Below are positions 1-11,070 of a stretch of 64,000 bases of DNA, piece after piece. The stretch is from Glebionis coronaria. Its lineage: Eukaryota > Streptophyta > Magnoliopsida > Asterales > Asteraceae. The DNA is taken from NCBI GenBank assembly GCA_025667525.1, contig CM046876.1, forward strand, positions 478,660,557 through 478,724,556, given 5' to 3'. Made by a program: the position numbers and the translations under genes. The notes beneath the pieces were generated by a model. That model had not been told where the DNA came from and did no database searches. It saw only the letters and a list, made by a program, of their open reading frames with translations. The first letter of the stretch is position 1. Each line of letters starts with the position of its first letter.

Positions 1-321
1 ACTTTGTCAAATTTTAATTCTCGTCACGCTTTAATTTCAAGTCATTTAACTATTTTACTTTTCAAAGTTTTAAATATTGCACCCTTTCTTTTAATTAGAC
101 TTAGATTTATTTAACGCCATTTTATTTTATTTTAACGCCTTTTTACTTTTAAGTCATTTACTTTTACGTCTTTGCACATTTTAATTTTCTACACCGACAC
201 AAACTTTTGTTTCACCAAAAACAGCTGAGTCGTACTTTGAACCGGGAATCAATTCGTTAAGATACCGAGAACACGAACTTTAACTTTAATTTTTATACGG
301 GGTGTCAAAAGCCTTGTATCA
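1..321 (+). repeat. 5' LTR of E1, 3' part only (L1)
   Basis: This matches the last 321 bases of the full LTRs at 12490-14264 and 21989-23753 and ends in CCTTGTATCA, directly before the primer site. The rest of the LTR lies outside the window. Confidence 0.9.
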
Positions 322-323
322 AA

Positions 324-339
324 TGGCGCCGCTGTCGGC
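324..339 (+). promoter_or_regulatory. Primer binding site of E1, tRNA-Asp type
   Basis: Two bases after the LTR end lies TGGCGCCGCTG, complementary to the 3' end of plant tRNA-Asp (known Athila primer) with one mismatch at the tenth base. The match weakens after about 15 bases. From 340 to 561 there is an untranslated leader with no convincing gene. Confidence 0.8.
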
Positions 340-561
340 TCTTTTCGTAAAGATTAACGGTTTTCTGTGAGAGACGCGTTGCTTTTTGGGATCCGTTCAC
401 TCGTGAACGTTATTTTTCGTGTCAAAAATTTTCAAAAATCCCAAAAACATTTGAAAAATCATAAAAAGCATTTCTTTTTCAAAGTTTTGCACCAAAAATA
501 TTCCTCTTTATCCTCTATTATGTTTAATTCTTTTCTTTACCCTTCTTATCTATAATTCTTC

Positions 562-2022
562 ATGGATTCGTCTTGTGGACGGTGTGGGAGACCATGGCAT
601 GGTTTTCAAACATGTCAATGGTGTACTTGTGGGCGGTGTGGTTTTGATATCGACGATACACAATTTGGATTTTGACCATTTTGCAATTCAACAAATGCAT
701 ACTTCAACTCTTACAATACTTTCCCACCCTCTCCCGTCTATGACAATCCCTATCCTCAAGATGCACCGGGTTTTTCTCCATACCCGTGGTGCTATATTTG
801 TGGGGGCCCTCACGATGCTTCTTCTTGTGATCCGTAGAAGGTCTTTGAGAAAGTTCCGTGCTACCATCCTTGTGTTTATAACTTTGATCCCCCACGTCAC
901 ACTGTCAATAATAAACCCTTTTGTGCACTTCCTCCTGAGCAACTTGCCACAATCTTTGAAAACTTTCAAAAAGTTCAAGAAGCTTTCAACAAGATGATGG
1001 AGAAATGTAAAGCGGATCAGCAACAAGAGCAGGTATCTAAACTTAATGCTTATACTCCTCCTCTTGTGCCTCCATATTATTATGACAGTGATGACGATGA
1101 GAGTCCTATTTCTTGGACCGATGAGAATGCTATTCTTTCTCCCGACTTGTCGGAGCTTAAGGATTCAACTATCCTAAGGGATGAGGATATTAGTACAATT
1201 CCTGCAATGGAATCTGTCGAATTCAATACGTCTAGTGCTGATAACCTTGTCCCCATTCCAAGTGAATCTGAGTTGACATCCGACAGTGACGATGAGTATG
1301 ATGCACTTTCTTCTGATGATGTTCCTTCCACCAACACTTTGGAAGAGGATTCTTTGGCTTTCTCTAATCCTCTTTTTGATCAAGATGGTGATTTTACTTC
1401 TAGTGATGACGAGTCACTATCCGGTGAAGACGTTCCGAAGGAAATTTTCAAGATTTATTCGAACCCTTTATTTGATTTTGATGACGATTACATATCTAGT
1501 GAGTTGAATCCTCTCTTTGACGAAGGGATTGAAGACATTGATAGCTATGATTCTCTTGCTACTGATGAGCATACTTTGTTAGCCATGCCCCCTTCTATCG
1601 CAGAGGTGGAAAGTTCTGACTCTACTGGAAAGGTACCGCAGGTGGAAGGTAATTCTTCTCTTACTTCTCTTACTATATTGCCCCCTCATCCTACTGAACG
1701 CACGCCCAATCGGGTGATGTATCAATGTCCCTCTCCGGGAAATGAGGATGAGTGCTTTGACCCGGGAGGTGAAAATAACCATTCTATGATTGGTAACATT
1801 ACGGCTTTGCCAATTGGTCCGCATCCATTGTCTTTGGAGGATGACAATGTGATTCCTATACCCACCCCACCTCCCGAGGATCAAGGTTTCACATACTTCT
1901 CGTATGTTGAAAGGACCTTTCTACCGTTTAAGACTTATCCTCCTGTCTCTCCTTTGTTATATTCCTCCAGGAATGAGGATAAGGTCTTTGATCCCGGTAT
2001 TACATTCAAGGCTTTCCCATAG
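562..2022 (+). pseudogene. Cysteine-rich plus acidic protein of the non-autonomous family, one nonsense mutation
   Basis: From the ATG at 562 one frame of 487 codons runs to the stop at 2020-2022, broken only by a TAG at 835-837 (codon 92), where E3 has a Ser codon. The N-terminal part holds Cys/His patterns matching E3: a CCHC knuckle, a CX2C-X11-CX2C ribbon-like pair and a second knuckle (CX2CX3HX4C). The ATG at 994 starts the long open remainder (342 aa), which is very acidic, rich in Ser and Asp, with repeated NPLFD and FDPG motifs and no catalytic domain. In this copy the two halves are in one frame, unlike E3, which suggests one protein of about 486 aa. Nucleic-acid binding by the N-terminus is inference; I do not recognise the acidic half. 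Confidence 0.75.
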
Positions 2023-3443
2023 ACCATTTAATTCGGGGACGAGTCAGGCTCGTGACTCGGTTAACAAAAACAAGCGCTTTTTGGGAGGCAACCCAATTAT
2101 TTATCTATTTTTCCTTATTTTCACCATAAGTGTAGGGGGAGCCCCGTGGTGTTTCTTGTTCTCTTTCTTATCATATGCAGGGATTCGAGCGCTCAATGAT
2201 CCATTCTTGATGATTCTTGACGCCCCGTGATTCCGTGTTCCCATCTTCTCGGTTCTATCCTAAACTCTTTTCGATTCACTATTTTATATTTTCTCAATAT
2301 TAAAATAGGAATCTCTTTAGTTGTCTCTTCCTTAGCGAGATTTAAACAACGTGCACAATGTCCTAAGTGTAGGGGAGTTTACTCCCACATGCTTAAACAT
2401 TGAGGACAATGTTTATCTTAAGTGTAGGTGGACTTCTATCGAAGTTAAGTGGTATTTCCTTGTATTTGTCCTCATTTTAACCAGAAAATCAATTTTTCGA
2501 CATTTTTCAAAATTTTTGATCTATTTTGGCCTATTAGTTTTTCCCTTTGTATAGTTATTTTCTTTCTTTGTTAGAATAAATCTTTAATAAAGTGGTTTTA
2601 GTTTTCAAATGTTATGAATCTTTTGACTCAACCCGAGTTTACTTATCTAAGTTACTCTAGCTAGTATCCTTAACGTGTTTAAGTCAAGTTTTGCTAGGCT
2701 TTTATATAGGGAGCTATAAAACGCGAAAGTCTTAACTCTCACGGGTTAAGAACAAGAACTTTTCGCAAGTTCCTATAATTGATCCTAGAGAGTCGTTTAT
2801 CAAGGGAACTTTAAAACGCGATTTCTAAACTTGAAAAAGTCTAAGAGTTTGCAAGATCCTATAGGCGACTCGAAAACCCAAAACTTTGATTTAATAGGCT
2901 AAGCATCCACGAGTCTCATTCCTTGAGATTTTAAACTGTGGAGAACGACAGATGATAGAGCCAATTATAAGTTCGGTATTCTTTTGTGAATTTATGTGAG
3001 TTAATTATGAGCCTATTCTCCCATCGCTTGCTAATAAATTTATCTGCAATAAATAAGGTTGCACGATTTGAAAAGTTACTTAGCTTCTAGCCCAAGATCG
3101 TTTAAAAGTTGCTCGGTATGGATTAGAGTTCATAGCCAAGGCATAACTTATTGAAGCGGGATGCGAAGATTGGCGAGTCCAAAAAGGTCCTAACAAGACA
3201 TGAAGGCTATATTTTGTTGCTAAATATCCCAAGTGATGTGAAGAATCATTTATCGAAAATCAATATGAAGGATCGAGACACACGACGAAAAGCAAAAAAA
3301 AAAAAAAAAACTCCCCAAAAGTCATGGAGAAGTGTATCCGAAAAGACCCTAGCAAGGTATGAGGATAAATAGATCCAAGTCATAAAAGGAGGCGGATCGT
3401 TGTATATCAAAGTCCAAAATAAAGATTGGAGAAAAATAAATAT
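2023..3443 (+). other. 3' non-coding region of E1, first part, with structured motifs
   Basis: No gene is supported. The region is shared with E2, E3, E4 and, more distantly, with the complete Athila element. Visible structure: a hairpin at 2040-2060 (arms GAGTCA/TGACTC) just after the stop codon; purine motifs AAGTGTAGGGG at 2127-2140 and 2364-2377 and a variant at 2419-2432, all resembling the true polypurine tract; and a perfect 8-bp-stem hairpin at 2395-2414 (AAACATTG/CAATGTTT). An A run at 3295-3310 is longer than in the other copies. Confidence 0.7.
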
Positions 3444-3766
3444 TGAAGGTCTACGTTTTCTTAGGATTTGTTAAACTATGGATTAGATCTATTGATTTAA
3501 TGGTGGAGATGGGGAAGAAGGAGATGATGGTGTAGAGAGAGAAAGGAGAGAAAAGAAAAGTAGAGAGAGAAAAGGATTTAATTAAAATGAAAGTTATGAA
3601 ATGAGAAGAACCACCCCTCCTAACATGCTAGGAGGGGTATATATAGCCCACCCTACATGTGGGCTATGTGGGCTATATGGGCTATACTTGGATCACGAGC
3701 CTAATACATTAATATATCGTTGGAGCGACCGATCCTTCATAAATACTTAAAAACGTATTTCCTACA
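3444..3766 (-). repeat. 3' LTR of the copia element
   Basis: Near-identical to 11524-11837. It carries a TATATATA box on the minus strand near 3638-3646 and ends TG...CA. It differs from the right copy by a few substitutions and a short insertion near 3665. Confidence 0.88.
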
Positions 3767-3779
3767 ATCTCCCCCTAAG
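3767..3779 (-). promoter_or_regulatory. Polypurine tract of the copia element
   Basis: On the minus strand TTAGGGGGAGATT directly precedes the 3' LTR, the usual position and composition of a Ty1-copia polypurine tract. Confidence 0.8.
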
Positions 3780-3866
3780 GGAGGTCGCTCCAAGTTACAA
3801 AGTTCTAAATATTCTATAGCTCGTGATCTATGCTAATAATGATGTGACCGAGACTTTCTTTGGAAA

Positions 3867-3899
3867 ACGTATTTCCAACAATCTCCCCCTAAGGGAGGT
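3867..3899 (-). repeat. Second copy of the polypurine tract and LTR start
   Basis: The LTR edge plus tract (GTATTTCCAACA followed by ATCTCCCCCTAAGGGAGGTC) recurs about 110 bp inside the element, again followed by a GGTC... stretch like that after 3779. It looks like a short tandem duplication of the 3' end. Confidence 0.6.
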
Positions 3900-4508
3900 C
3901 ACACCATTTTACAAAAATCTTAAACCTAGCATCTATGCTTGAGTCTTCGATCTTGTTCTTGTGAATATGCTTGATGTGATCTTTGACTTTAGTCTTGAGC
4001 ATGTTTCCTTGCCTTGACCTTGTGCATTCATCACTTGTGAAATTCGCCTCTTCGTGACTTCATGTTCCACATACTTATACCTTTAAATTCTTGAATGCTT
4101 CAGAGTTTGATACAGCGGAAGACTTGACCTTCAGACTTTCTTGAATTTGTTGAAGTACTAATTGTATGTAGTATAAGCATGTGGTGACGACTTCTTCTGG
4201 ATTGTACACCGCAATGCCACCTTTTTGGTACGCTGCATAAGACAGTTAGCAACAAACAATATACACGGATGAAATGGCCTTGAACATTTCATTCTAATTC
4301 GGTAGCATTTTACCTCCGGTCGGTGAAGACCGTTCGACGATATAAAATATCGTACTTGTGGCAGGTAGTTTCAATAAAGAACCTCCTTGACAAGATTTCG
4401 CAGGTAAACCCGTTCTCTTTACTCGACCGTCCAAAGCTGACTGCGAACGTAAAGAGTGAATCATTTAGATAATATTATCCGCATGATTTGAAGCCGTCAA
4501 TTCATGTT

Positions 4509-4906
4509 CCTGGAACAAGTGAAGTTCAATTAAGAACCGCACCATCTTTGCTTTCCAGTTGTCACTAGCTTGATTCATATAGAATCTTGCAAGTTACCTA
4601 CCAAGTGTTGTTTGATGTTAACACTAGAAGGATTTCCATTCGTCACTGTAAATACTTAATAGTGTTACTCTGAATGTTCTGGCAAGATCACTAAGATATT
4701 GCGTAGAGGCCTGGAACGTGTTTAAATTCATTTAAGAATTAAACCACTGTTGCTTTCCAGTTATCACAAGTTTGATTCATAACGAATCGCACAAGTCACC
4801 TACCATGAGCTTTTTGATATTCGCTCAAGAAGGATTTCCATCTTCATTGTAAATACTTTCGTATTACTCGGATGTTCAGGCAAGATCATGAAGATTTTGC
4901 GTAGGA
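4509..4906. repeat. Two diverged tandem units of about 200 bp in the copia element
   Basis: Units at 4509-4709 and about 4710-4906 both begin CCTGGAAC and share in order TGCTTTCCAGTT, CTTGATTCAT, AGAAGGATTTCCAT, ACTGTAAATACTT-like text and GGCAAGATCA...GCGTAG. They lie where pol would be expected. Confidence 0.65.
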
Positions 4907-6596
4907 CTCTTAAGATCTTTCTTACTTTTCACAGTGTGTGAAGAAGCAAGGAAATATGAAAGTGTGTCCTAATGAGATATTAGATGATCTCAAATGGCTC
5001 TAGACTCGATCGTGCATTTTGGATTTTAGTGATCGGAGGCTGGAGAGGAGTGCCACCTTTTCAATACCAATTTATTCGGAGTGAATAAACCAATAGATAA
5101 TGTGTTGATCTCCGTGTGATTAAAACAAATACCTTTTGAGAGATATTTGAGTTAGCTGGAAAGGGTTGTGCATTGCATCACTGGGTCCATGATGTCTTTC
5201 TTCAATATCAAGAATCATTAAAAATGATCTCAATAGCATATGAATTGACCCGGTTTCTGCCTAAGGTTGTAAGGAGGGCTTCTTTCTTTACACCCTTTAT
5301 CTTTACAATTCTTTTTCATTCTTCAACCCCTTCAATGCTTACCAATACGTCATAACTAGCACCTTGTTGTGATTGTTCCAGTGCTAACTTAAGTACTTGG
5401 TCGGCATTCAGCTACGTTCACAATCTTTCTCCATCTTTCCTAAGGACTACTATTTCTAGCTATGGAATGTCCTTGGGAAGATTCCTCCGGTTCGAGAGAA
5501 ATCATTGGACTTTAACCTATCCTACCATCCTTATGTCACCACAATCTTCATCGTCGTGAAATAAATGGGTTGCGGGTAAGTATAAATCACCATGAAATCC
5601 ATTTTATATCCAAATCCATTTTGCTCCCCCTTAACATATGCCACGATATTCGAAAACATTTCGCACATGTCAGGATGAGCTAACACGTTAAGTCAAACCA
5701 TTTGTGATTAATCATTTCCCATATTAAATCACATTTTCTCCCCCATATTAAAAATATTAACGCAATCGATGTTTTTAATATCAATTGATTTAATAGCATT
5801 TTAAGAAAATTTGGGAAGAAAAATGCAAATCTAGTTATCTTCATGATTTTAACAAGCTCCCCCTCAAATTAATGAGGGTGTACTTGAAACGTAAATTGAA
5901 TACATTTTAAACACAAGTGTAAGGTATTTATCACGTGCAAAGATCATATATGATAATGTATTCACTAGATTAGCAATTTACGAGGTTGGACCTGAATGGT
6001 AGAGAACATCATATGAAAGATTCACATGGTTCTTGTTCACGAATGTTGGTCACCTCGTAACTTCTGAAATTATCTTCCCCTTTACACCACATGGACAATT
6101 GATATCATTGTCTTGACACCAACATGTGAACTTGGCACTCTCGGCATCAAGGATTCTGAATGCTGGACAATTGCTCCCCCTCAATTGTTGACCCGTGTTC
6201 TATTGAAAGAGCTGTAGTCGCCGTTTGAGTAGTCGCATCGTCGAGTATGTAGATATCAATTGTAAATTGCTACGGTTGATGGAGATGATAACTTTGGATT
6301 TTGAAGTCAAAGCTTTCCGGTGAAATGCTTGACTTCAATGTGAAAAGCGGGTTACTATCGGAAATAATAGCAAACCATATGGAGCATGTTTTAAATGTTT
6401 TAAACTTCTGCTCGAACTTTATTTACAACCCCGTGTCATTATTGAATGACATTTCTAGGTTCGTAAATATTATCGATTCCAGAAGACATGCTCTTTTTAT
6501 CAAAACGTTTTTGAACACACAATTTTGAAAGATTTAGAAAAACCTTTTGAGAAATTTTTGAAAAATTGTGTTCAAAGTTTTGAAAACCAATTACTT
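4907..6596. other. Non-coding interior of the copia element
   Basis: No reading frame here has a recognisable domain. Several CTCCCCC tracts occur (near 5622, 5735, 5862 and 6172), which on the minus strand look like extra polypurine tracts. An inverted repeat spans about 6508-6573 (GAACACACAATTTT against AAAATTGTGTTC). Confidence 0.5.
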
Positions 6597-7300
6597 GAGC
6601 TTAAGATTTGGAATATCTTAGGAAAGCTCAAGTCCGAGAAGTTGTAAACTTCTCGTTGTAAGGATAAGTTACCATCGGCGATAACCTTTCCTTTTATCTG
6701 AAGAACGAGTCCTAAGCTGACATTTACTTAGAAGTCGTTTTCATGAGCTTGAAAACTTTGTCTGTTTTAACGGAAAGCTCATGACCGAGAAAGGTTAATT
6801 TCTCGTTATGAGGAAAAGTTCTCTTATTTAAAAGACACTCTTCTTTCTGAGCTTAAAACTTCGAATGTTTTAATACAAGCTCATGACCGAGAAAGGTGAA
6901 TTTCTCGTTGAGAGGATAAGTTATCATTAATGATAAACTTTCCTTTATTTGAAGCACGGGTTATCGTCTGAAATTTAACGATAAGCCATTGTGCATGAGC
7001 TTAAAAAACTTCGAATGTTTTTAATATTAGCTCATGCCCGAGAAAACTTAATTTCTTGTTGTAAGGATAAGTTTATCATCGGCGATAAACTTTCCTTTCT
7101 TTGAAGATCGAGTTATAGTCTGTGATGTGACTATAAGTCCTTTGTGCATGAGCTTAAAAACGTGGAATGTTTTTAACATAAGCTCATGCCCGAGAAAAAT
7201 GAATTTCTCGTTTTTAGGATAAGTCATCATCGGGATGAACTTTCCTGTATTTTGAGAGCGAGTTATAGTCTGTTATGTGACTGTAAGTCCTCGTTTGCAG
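6597..7300. repeat. Five tandem units of about 104-153 bp, each a chain of hairpins
   Basis: Units begin with GAGCTT at 6597, 6745, 6849, 6997 and 7150. Each contains in the same order: GAGCTT...AAGCTC (arms of a hairpin), a hairpin with arms CGAGAAA/TTTCTCG, then GGATAAGTT...AACTTTCC around an inner ATC/GAT pair. All units but the second also hold a fourth hairpin (for example TTATCG/CGATAA or TTATAGTC/GACTATAA). Sequence differs between units while most arms stay complementary. Confidence 0.75.
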
Positions 7301-7305
7301 CTTAA

Positions 7306-9513
7306 CCATGAATCCCCTGAGACATTTGTTTCTCTGATATCTGCTTCTTCAGCAACCAAACTCTAAGAGTGTCCTTAGTTGAACGGTATACAACGATTGG
7401 ACCGCTTCGTTCTTTTGGAACATCAACTTTGGTACCTGCATTCTCATTAGGAGTTTGTATACTTTTGCATGGGTTAGAGATATCTATTTTTGAAGCACAT
7501 GGGGGTTCACAGTTGGCTTTACTTGTGTCAGAGGCGACCTGAGTAGATGATTCACTTATCTTAGCTGGAAAACGTTTCCTTTTATAGAAAATCTTAAGTT
7601 TAGGCTTAAGTGAAGTATCATCTTTATCAATTTCCTCCCTAGTAGTCTTAGAAGAAATGGAGACTATCCTAGTTAAAGGGCACTCGTTTCCTACAAGAGT
7701 GAAAGTTCTACCAGTGGGGTGACAATCTTTACCAACGGGTTTGATTTTAGCTATCCATGGGACTTAATTCTAGCACGGGAGTTCACCTCATTAAGTAATT
7801 TCTTGATACAGGAATCATGATTTGCCGTAAAGACACATTTTCTACATGTTTTACAAGTAGCATATTTAATGTCCGAGTAAGATCTAGAATTCCTAGATGA
7901 TTGATTGATGCTCCTAGGATGTGACATGCTACGGTTAGCAGTGTTGGGTAAACTAGAAGGCATCTGACTAGGTTTGAAATTCCTATCTCTTACTTGTGTC
8001 TTTTGCTTAGCTTCCCTTAGACCAAATGTATGGCGAACGTCATTTGAACTAGTTCGAGACGTATTCTTTGGACTATGTCTAGAGACATTAGAGGCAATCA
8101 TGTGATTAGGTCTTGCAAAAGCTGTTTTAGTCACATTGGGCCTAGATGGTGGAGTGACTGGTCTAGGATAGTGAACCAAATCAACTTAGGAGGCAAACCG
8201 CGGTCTCGAGGATTGTGGTCGCTCGGATCTAAATGCAGTAGGTTGTCTGACAGTCGGTTGTCTGACGAACTGATTTGTAGGCGGTTTCCCCAAGATTGAT
8301 GGTTTTTCAAGCTTAGTGTCCATACTAGATCCTCTAGTTTTCCTTAACTCATTTTTCAACGCAGCTATAGCAAAAACCTTTTCCTGTACTTGGGCCTTCA
8401 AAGTCTCATTCTCTTTGAGCAAGTTATCTTGGGATGCCAACTTAGATTCAAGCAGTCGAATTTGTTTCAAAAGATTATCCTTTTCAGCTTTAGAATCTAA
8501 AACTTTTTGATCTAATTTTCTTTCAAGAACAACATTTGATTTTTCAAGTTTTTCAAAATATGTTTCAAATTTTTCGTTTTCTTTGAAAATTAAATTTTGG
8601 CATCCTCAAGATCTTTTGATTGTTGAGCTACAATCGTTTCGAGCTCTCTAATCTTGGAATCAGAAGCAGTCAATGAAGCAGTTATAATACAATTATCATG
8701 ATGTACTATAGCATTCTGAACAAATTCTCCCCCATTATGACTTACATCGGATGAATCAGAAGTGGTATTGCTATCACTCTTTTCCATCCCATGTTTGTCA
8801 TAATTAGGTTCAGAATGCTCAATATGCGGCATATCATCAGCATATTCATCATAAAGAACATTACATTGTACCATGTTTGCAGGCTCTTCATCATAAACGG
8901 GCAAGGTGTCATCAAGAAGGATCTCGTGAACATTCCCTGGCGTGCCACTGGTATCATGTTGTCCTTCCGATTCCGTGCTCTTGCCATTGTTATGCTCCAA
9001 GTTGTCAAACGTATGACCATTCTCCTCTTGCATCTGCGTCATTGATTCTTGCACTCCATTATCATACACTTGCTGAAGTTGTGATCTTTGATAAATCGAA
9101 GACGAGACCGATGTCATGAGTTTCAATATTGTATCACGGAAAACTAGAAGCTCGGTATGTGTATCTCGAAGAAAAGATTGGCAAATCATTGAACTTTCAG
9201 ACGTGATGATATTGTATTGGAGGAAAGGCGTGAGTTGTGTCACAAGAGTCTTATATCCAAGTGCCGATGCAGAGTGATTAAAGTTTTCATGGTTGAGTTG
9301 CTCGGTGAGTTGGGTCAATGTGGTGAATATTGAGTCGATGAATATATGACGATCTTGTCCAAAGATGGTCATAAATTCGCTCCCACCTTGAAGCCGTGAA
9401 AGAGTAACTAGATGATATTGAAGCATTTGAAATGAATTTATACCACTTTCTCTAGCTTTGTCTTGCATTCGATGCAAGTCTCCCTCTTTAAGTGTCGAAT
9501 TCAAAGACTCCAT
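7306..9513 (-). pseudogene. gag-like region of a SIRE-type copia element
   Basis: Read on the minus strand, an open frame from 9513 to 8590 (307 aa) gives a helical, Gln- and Ser-rich protein with an acidic stretch. After a frameshift, 8470-8186 shows a coiled-coil-like segment (residues about 1-45, with LLESKLASQDNLLKENETLK), then a stop at 8186-8188 and a basic Ser/Arg-rich stretch (8179-7751) ending with a cluster C-K-T-C-R-K-C...H-D-S-C. After a further frameshift near 7753 a frame stays open to about 7306. The order (coiled coil, basic region, CX2C...HX3C) resembles the gag end of SIRE-like copia elements as I remember them. Protease, integrase and RT do not follow. At least two frameshifts and one stop make it non-functional as a single protein. 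Confidence 0.6.
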
Positions 9514-10805
9514 TGAATTTTGTGGTTGTTTTCGTGATTTTGCAATTCGTGAAGAAATTTAGAAGCAGAAATTCACGGAATATGACAAAACCAACGAAAA
9601 ATCCGTAAACAACTCTTAAAAAAATCCTCGTTTGATAATATATCTCTTTTCTCGGCTCAAAAATTGTTGTCGGCTCAAACGATGATAAATTAAACCGGAG
9701 ACCAAAGCAAAGTCGGCTCACTCCAAAAATAAAGCCCGTCAACAAATAAATCCAAGTTACTGTGAATATAATGATCGGCCCGTTAAATATTTTACCACTT
9801 TAGTTCTTTCTAAATACCCGCCTCAATACGATGTACCAAAAACTAATTATTCAAAATTAACTGAATTAAAAAAAATTAACTTTAAGATATAAAAATATAA
9901 AAAGGGAACTTAAAAAAAATAACTTGACTAAAAATTAGAAAACCAAAAATAGAAAAATCTGATATGTTTAAAAATAGAAAATAAAATCTGATATATTCCT
10001 TAAAAAAATAACTTTATTAAAGAAAAAATCTGTAAAACTTCTTTGATGAGTGGCAATAGAAGTAGCCACGATTTTAAAACGTGGCAAACAAAAACTTTGT
10101 TTCCTCCGCCTATTAAAAAAATTCACTATAAGTACTTCTCCCAAACCAAATAAAATAAAATGCCTCTTCTTCTCTGACGCTGCGAAACTCTCTCTCTCTA
10201 AACAAATTGAAACTCCTCAATCAAACCGTAAATCAACCATCTCAATACCAAATCCAATCTTTGATTAAAAGAAACCCAATACCAAATCCAATCTCACAAA
10301 AATGAGCAGATCCGATCAAATCAATATGAATCTCCTCAATCAAACCGTAAATCAACCATCCTGATTACTCCGCGCCTTGTCTTGATTACTCCGCCCCTTG
10401 TCTTGATGACTTATCTTGCACCTCAAATCTTAAAGATCTCTAACGAATCACAGTTCCACGTGATACAATAACGTCTTCAAGATCTCTAATTTGAGGTCTC
10501 GGGTAGGTTTCAAATGTTGCATGTATTTGATTTTCTTTTTGAGTTAGAGTTTGTGTTCGAGAAAATGTTTTTCGAGTCAATAATGTTGTTGAGTCTGTTT
10601 GAAGTGGTAGAGGCTGGACTGTGTGTCGAGTCGATAGTGTATTGTGGAGTGTGGGGGTCTTGGTTTGGTTTTGAGTTTTGATTTGTTGGTCGAGAGGAGT
10701 GTTGCGTTTTGAAACCAGTTTGAGGTCAGGGTCGATGTGATGTTGTGCGAGAGAAGAGGGTCTTGTTGTGAGTATGATTGACTTGGAGTGAGTCTTTTTC
10801 CCGTT
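9514..10805. other. Long 5' untranslated region of the copia element, with promoter-like text on the + strand
   Basis: The region is between the primer site and gag of the minus-strand element. On the + strand, 10120-10260 has TATAAGTAC followed by a CT-rich leader (CTCTCTCTCT near 10190) like a plant gene promoter and 5' leader. Short ATG frames nearby (for example from 10302) close within about 20 codons. A 25-bp stretch (CTCCTCAATCAAACCG...) is repeated at about 10214 and 10331. From about 9840 to 10040 the DNA is AT-rich with nothing recognisable. Confidence 0.45.
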
Positions 10806-11070
10806 ATGCTTGAATAACTCCTATACAGAATAAAATCCTATACGGAATAAAATTCCTATACGGAATATCTATACGGAATGTCTATACGGAAAGCCTATTC
10901 GGAAAGCCTATTCGGAAAGCCTATTCGGAAAGCCTATTCGGAAAGCCTATTCGGAAAAAGGTCTATACGGAATAATCCGTGACTATACGGAATAATCCGT
11001 GTCTATACGGAATAATCCGTGTCTATACGGAATAATCCGTTATACGGAATAATCCGTTATACGGAATAAC
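10806..11070. repeat. Short tandem array CTATACGGAATA / CCTATTCGGAAAG
   Basis: Consecutive copies of CTATACGGAATA-type units are followed by five or more copies of GCCTATTCGGAAA (about 10880-10950) and then units of CTATACGGAATAATCCGT. Many contain the small inverted pair ACGGA/TCCGT. It lies in the copia 5' untranslated region; 11071-11507 after it is AT-rich with no gene. Confidence 0.75.

Noticed and set aside
367..555. 62-codon frame in the E1 leader
   Set aside because: The same stretch in E3 (from about 23798) is not open in equal form, it lies upstream of the real ATG and shows no domain.
3151..3372. Small basic frame of about 70 codons repeated at 19257, 26491 and (minus strand) 54951
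   Set aside because: It begins at TTG, not ATG, lies in the shared 3' non-coding region, is closed early in E4, and its conservation follows simply from DNA homology.
10806..11070. CRISPR-like regular repeat array
   Set aside because: Units are contiguous with no unique spacers and the context is a plant retrotransposon leader.
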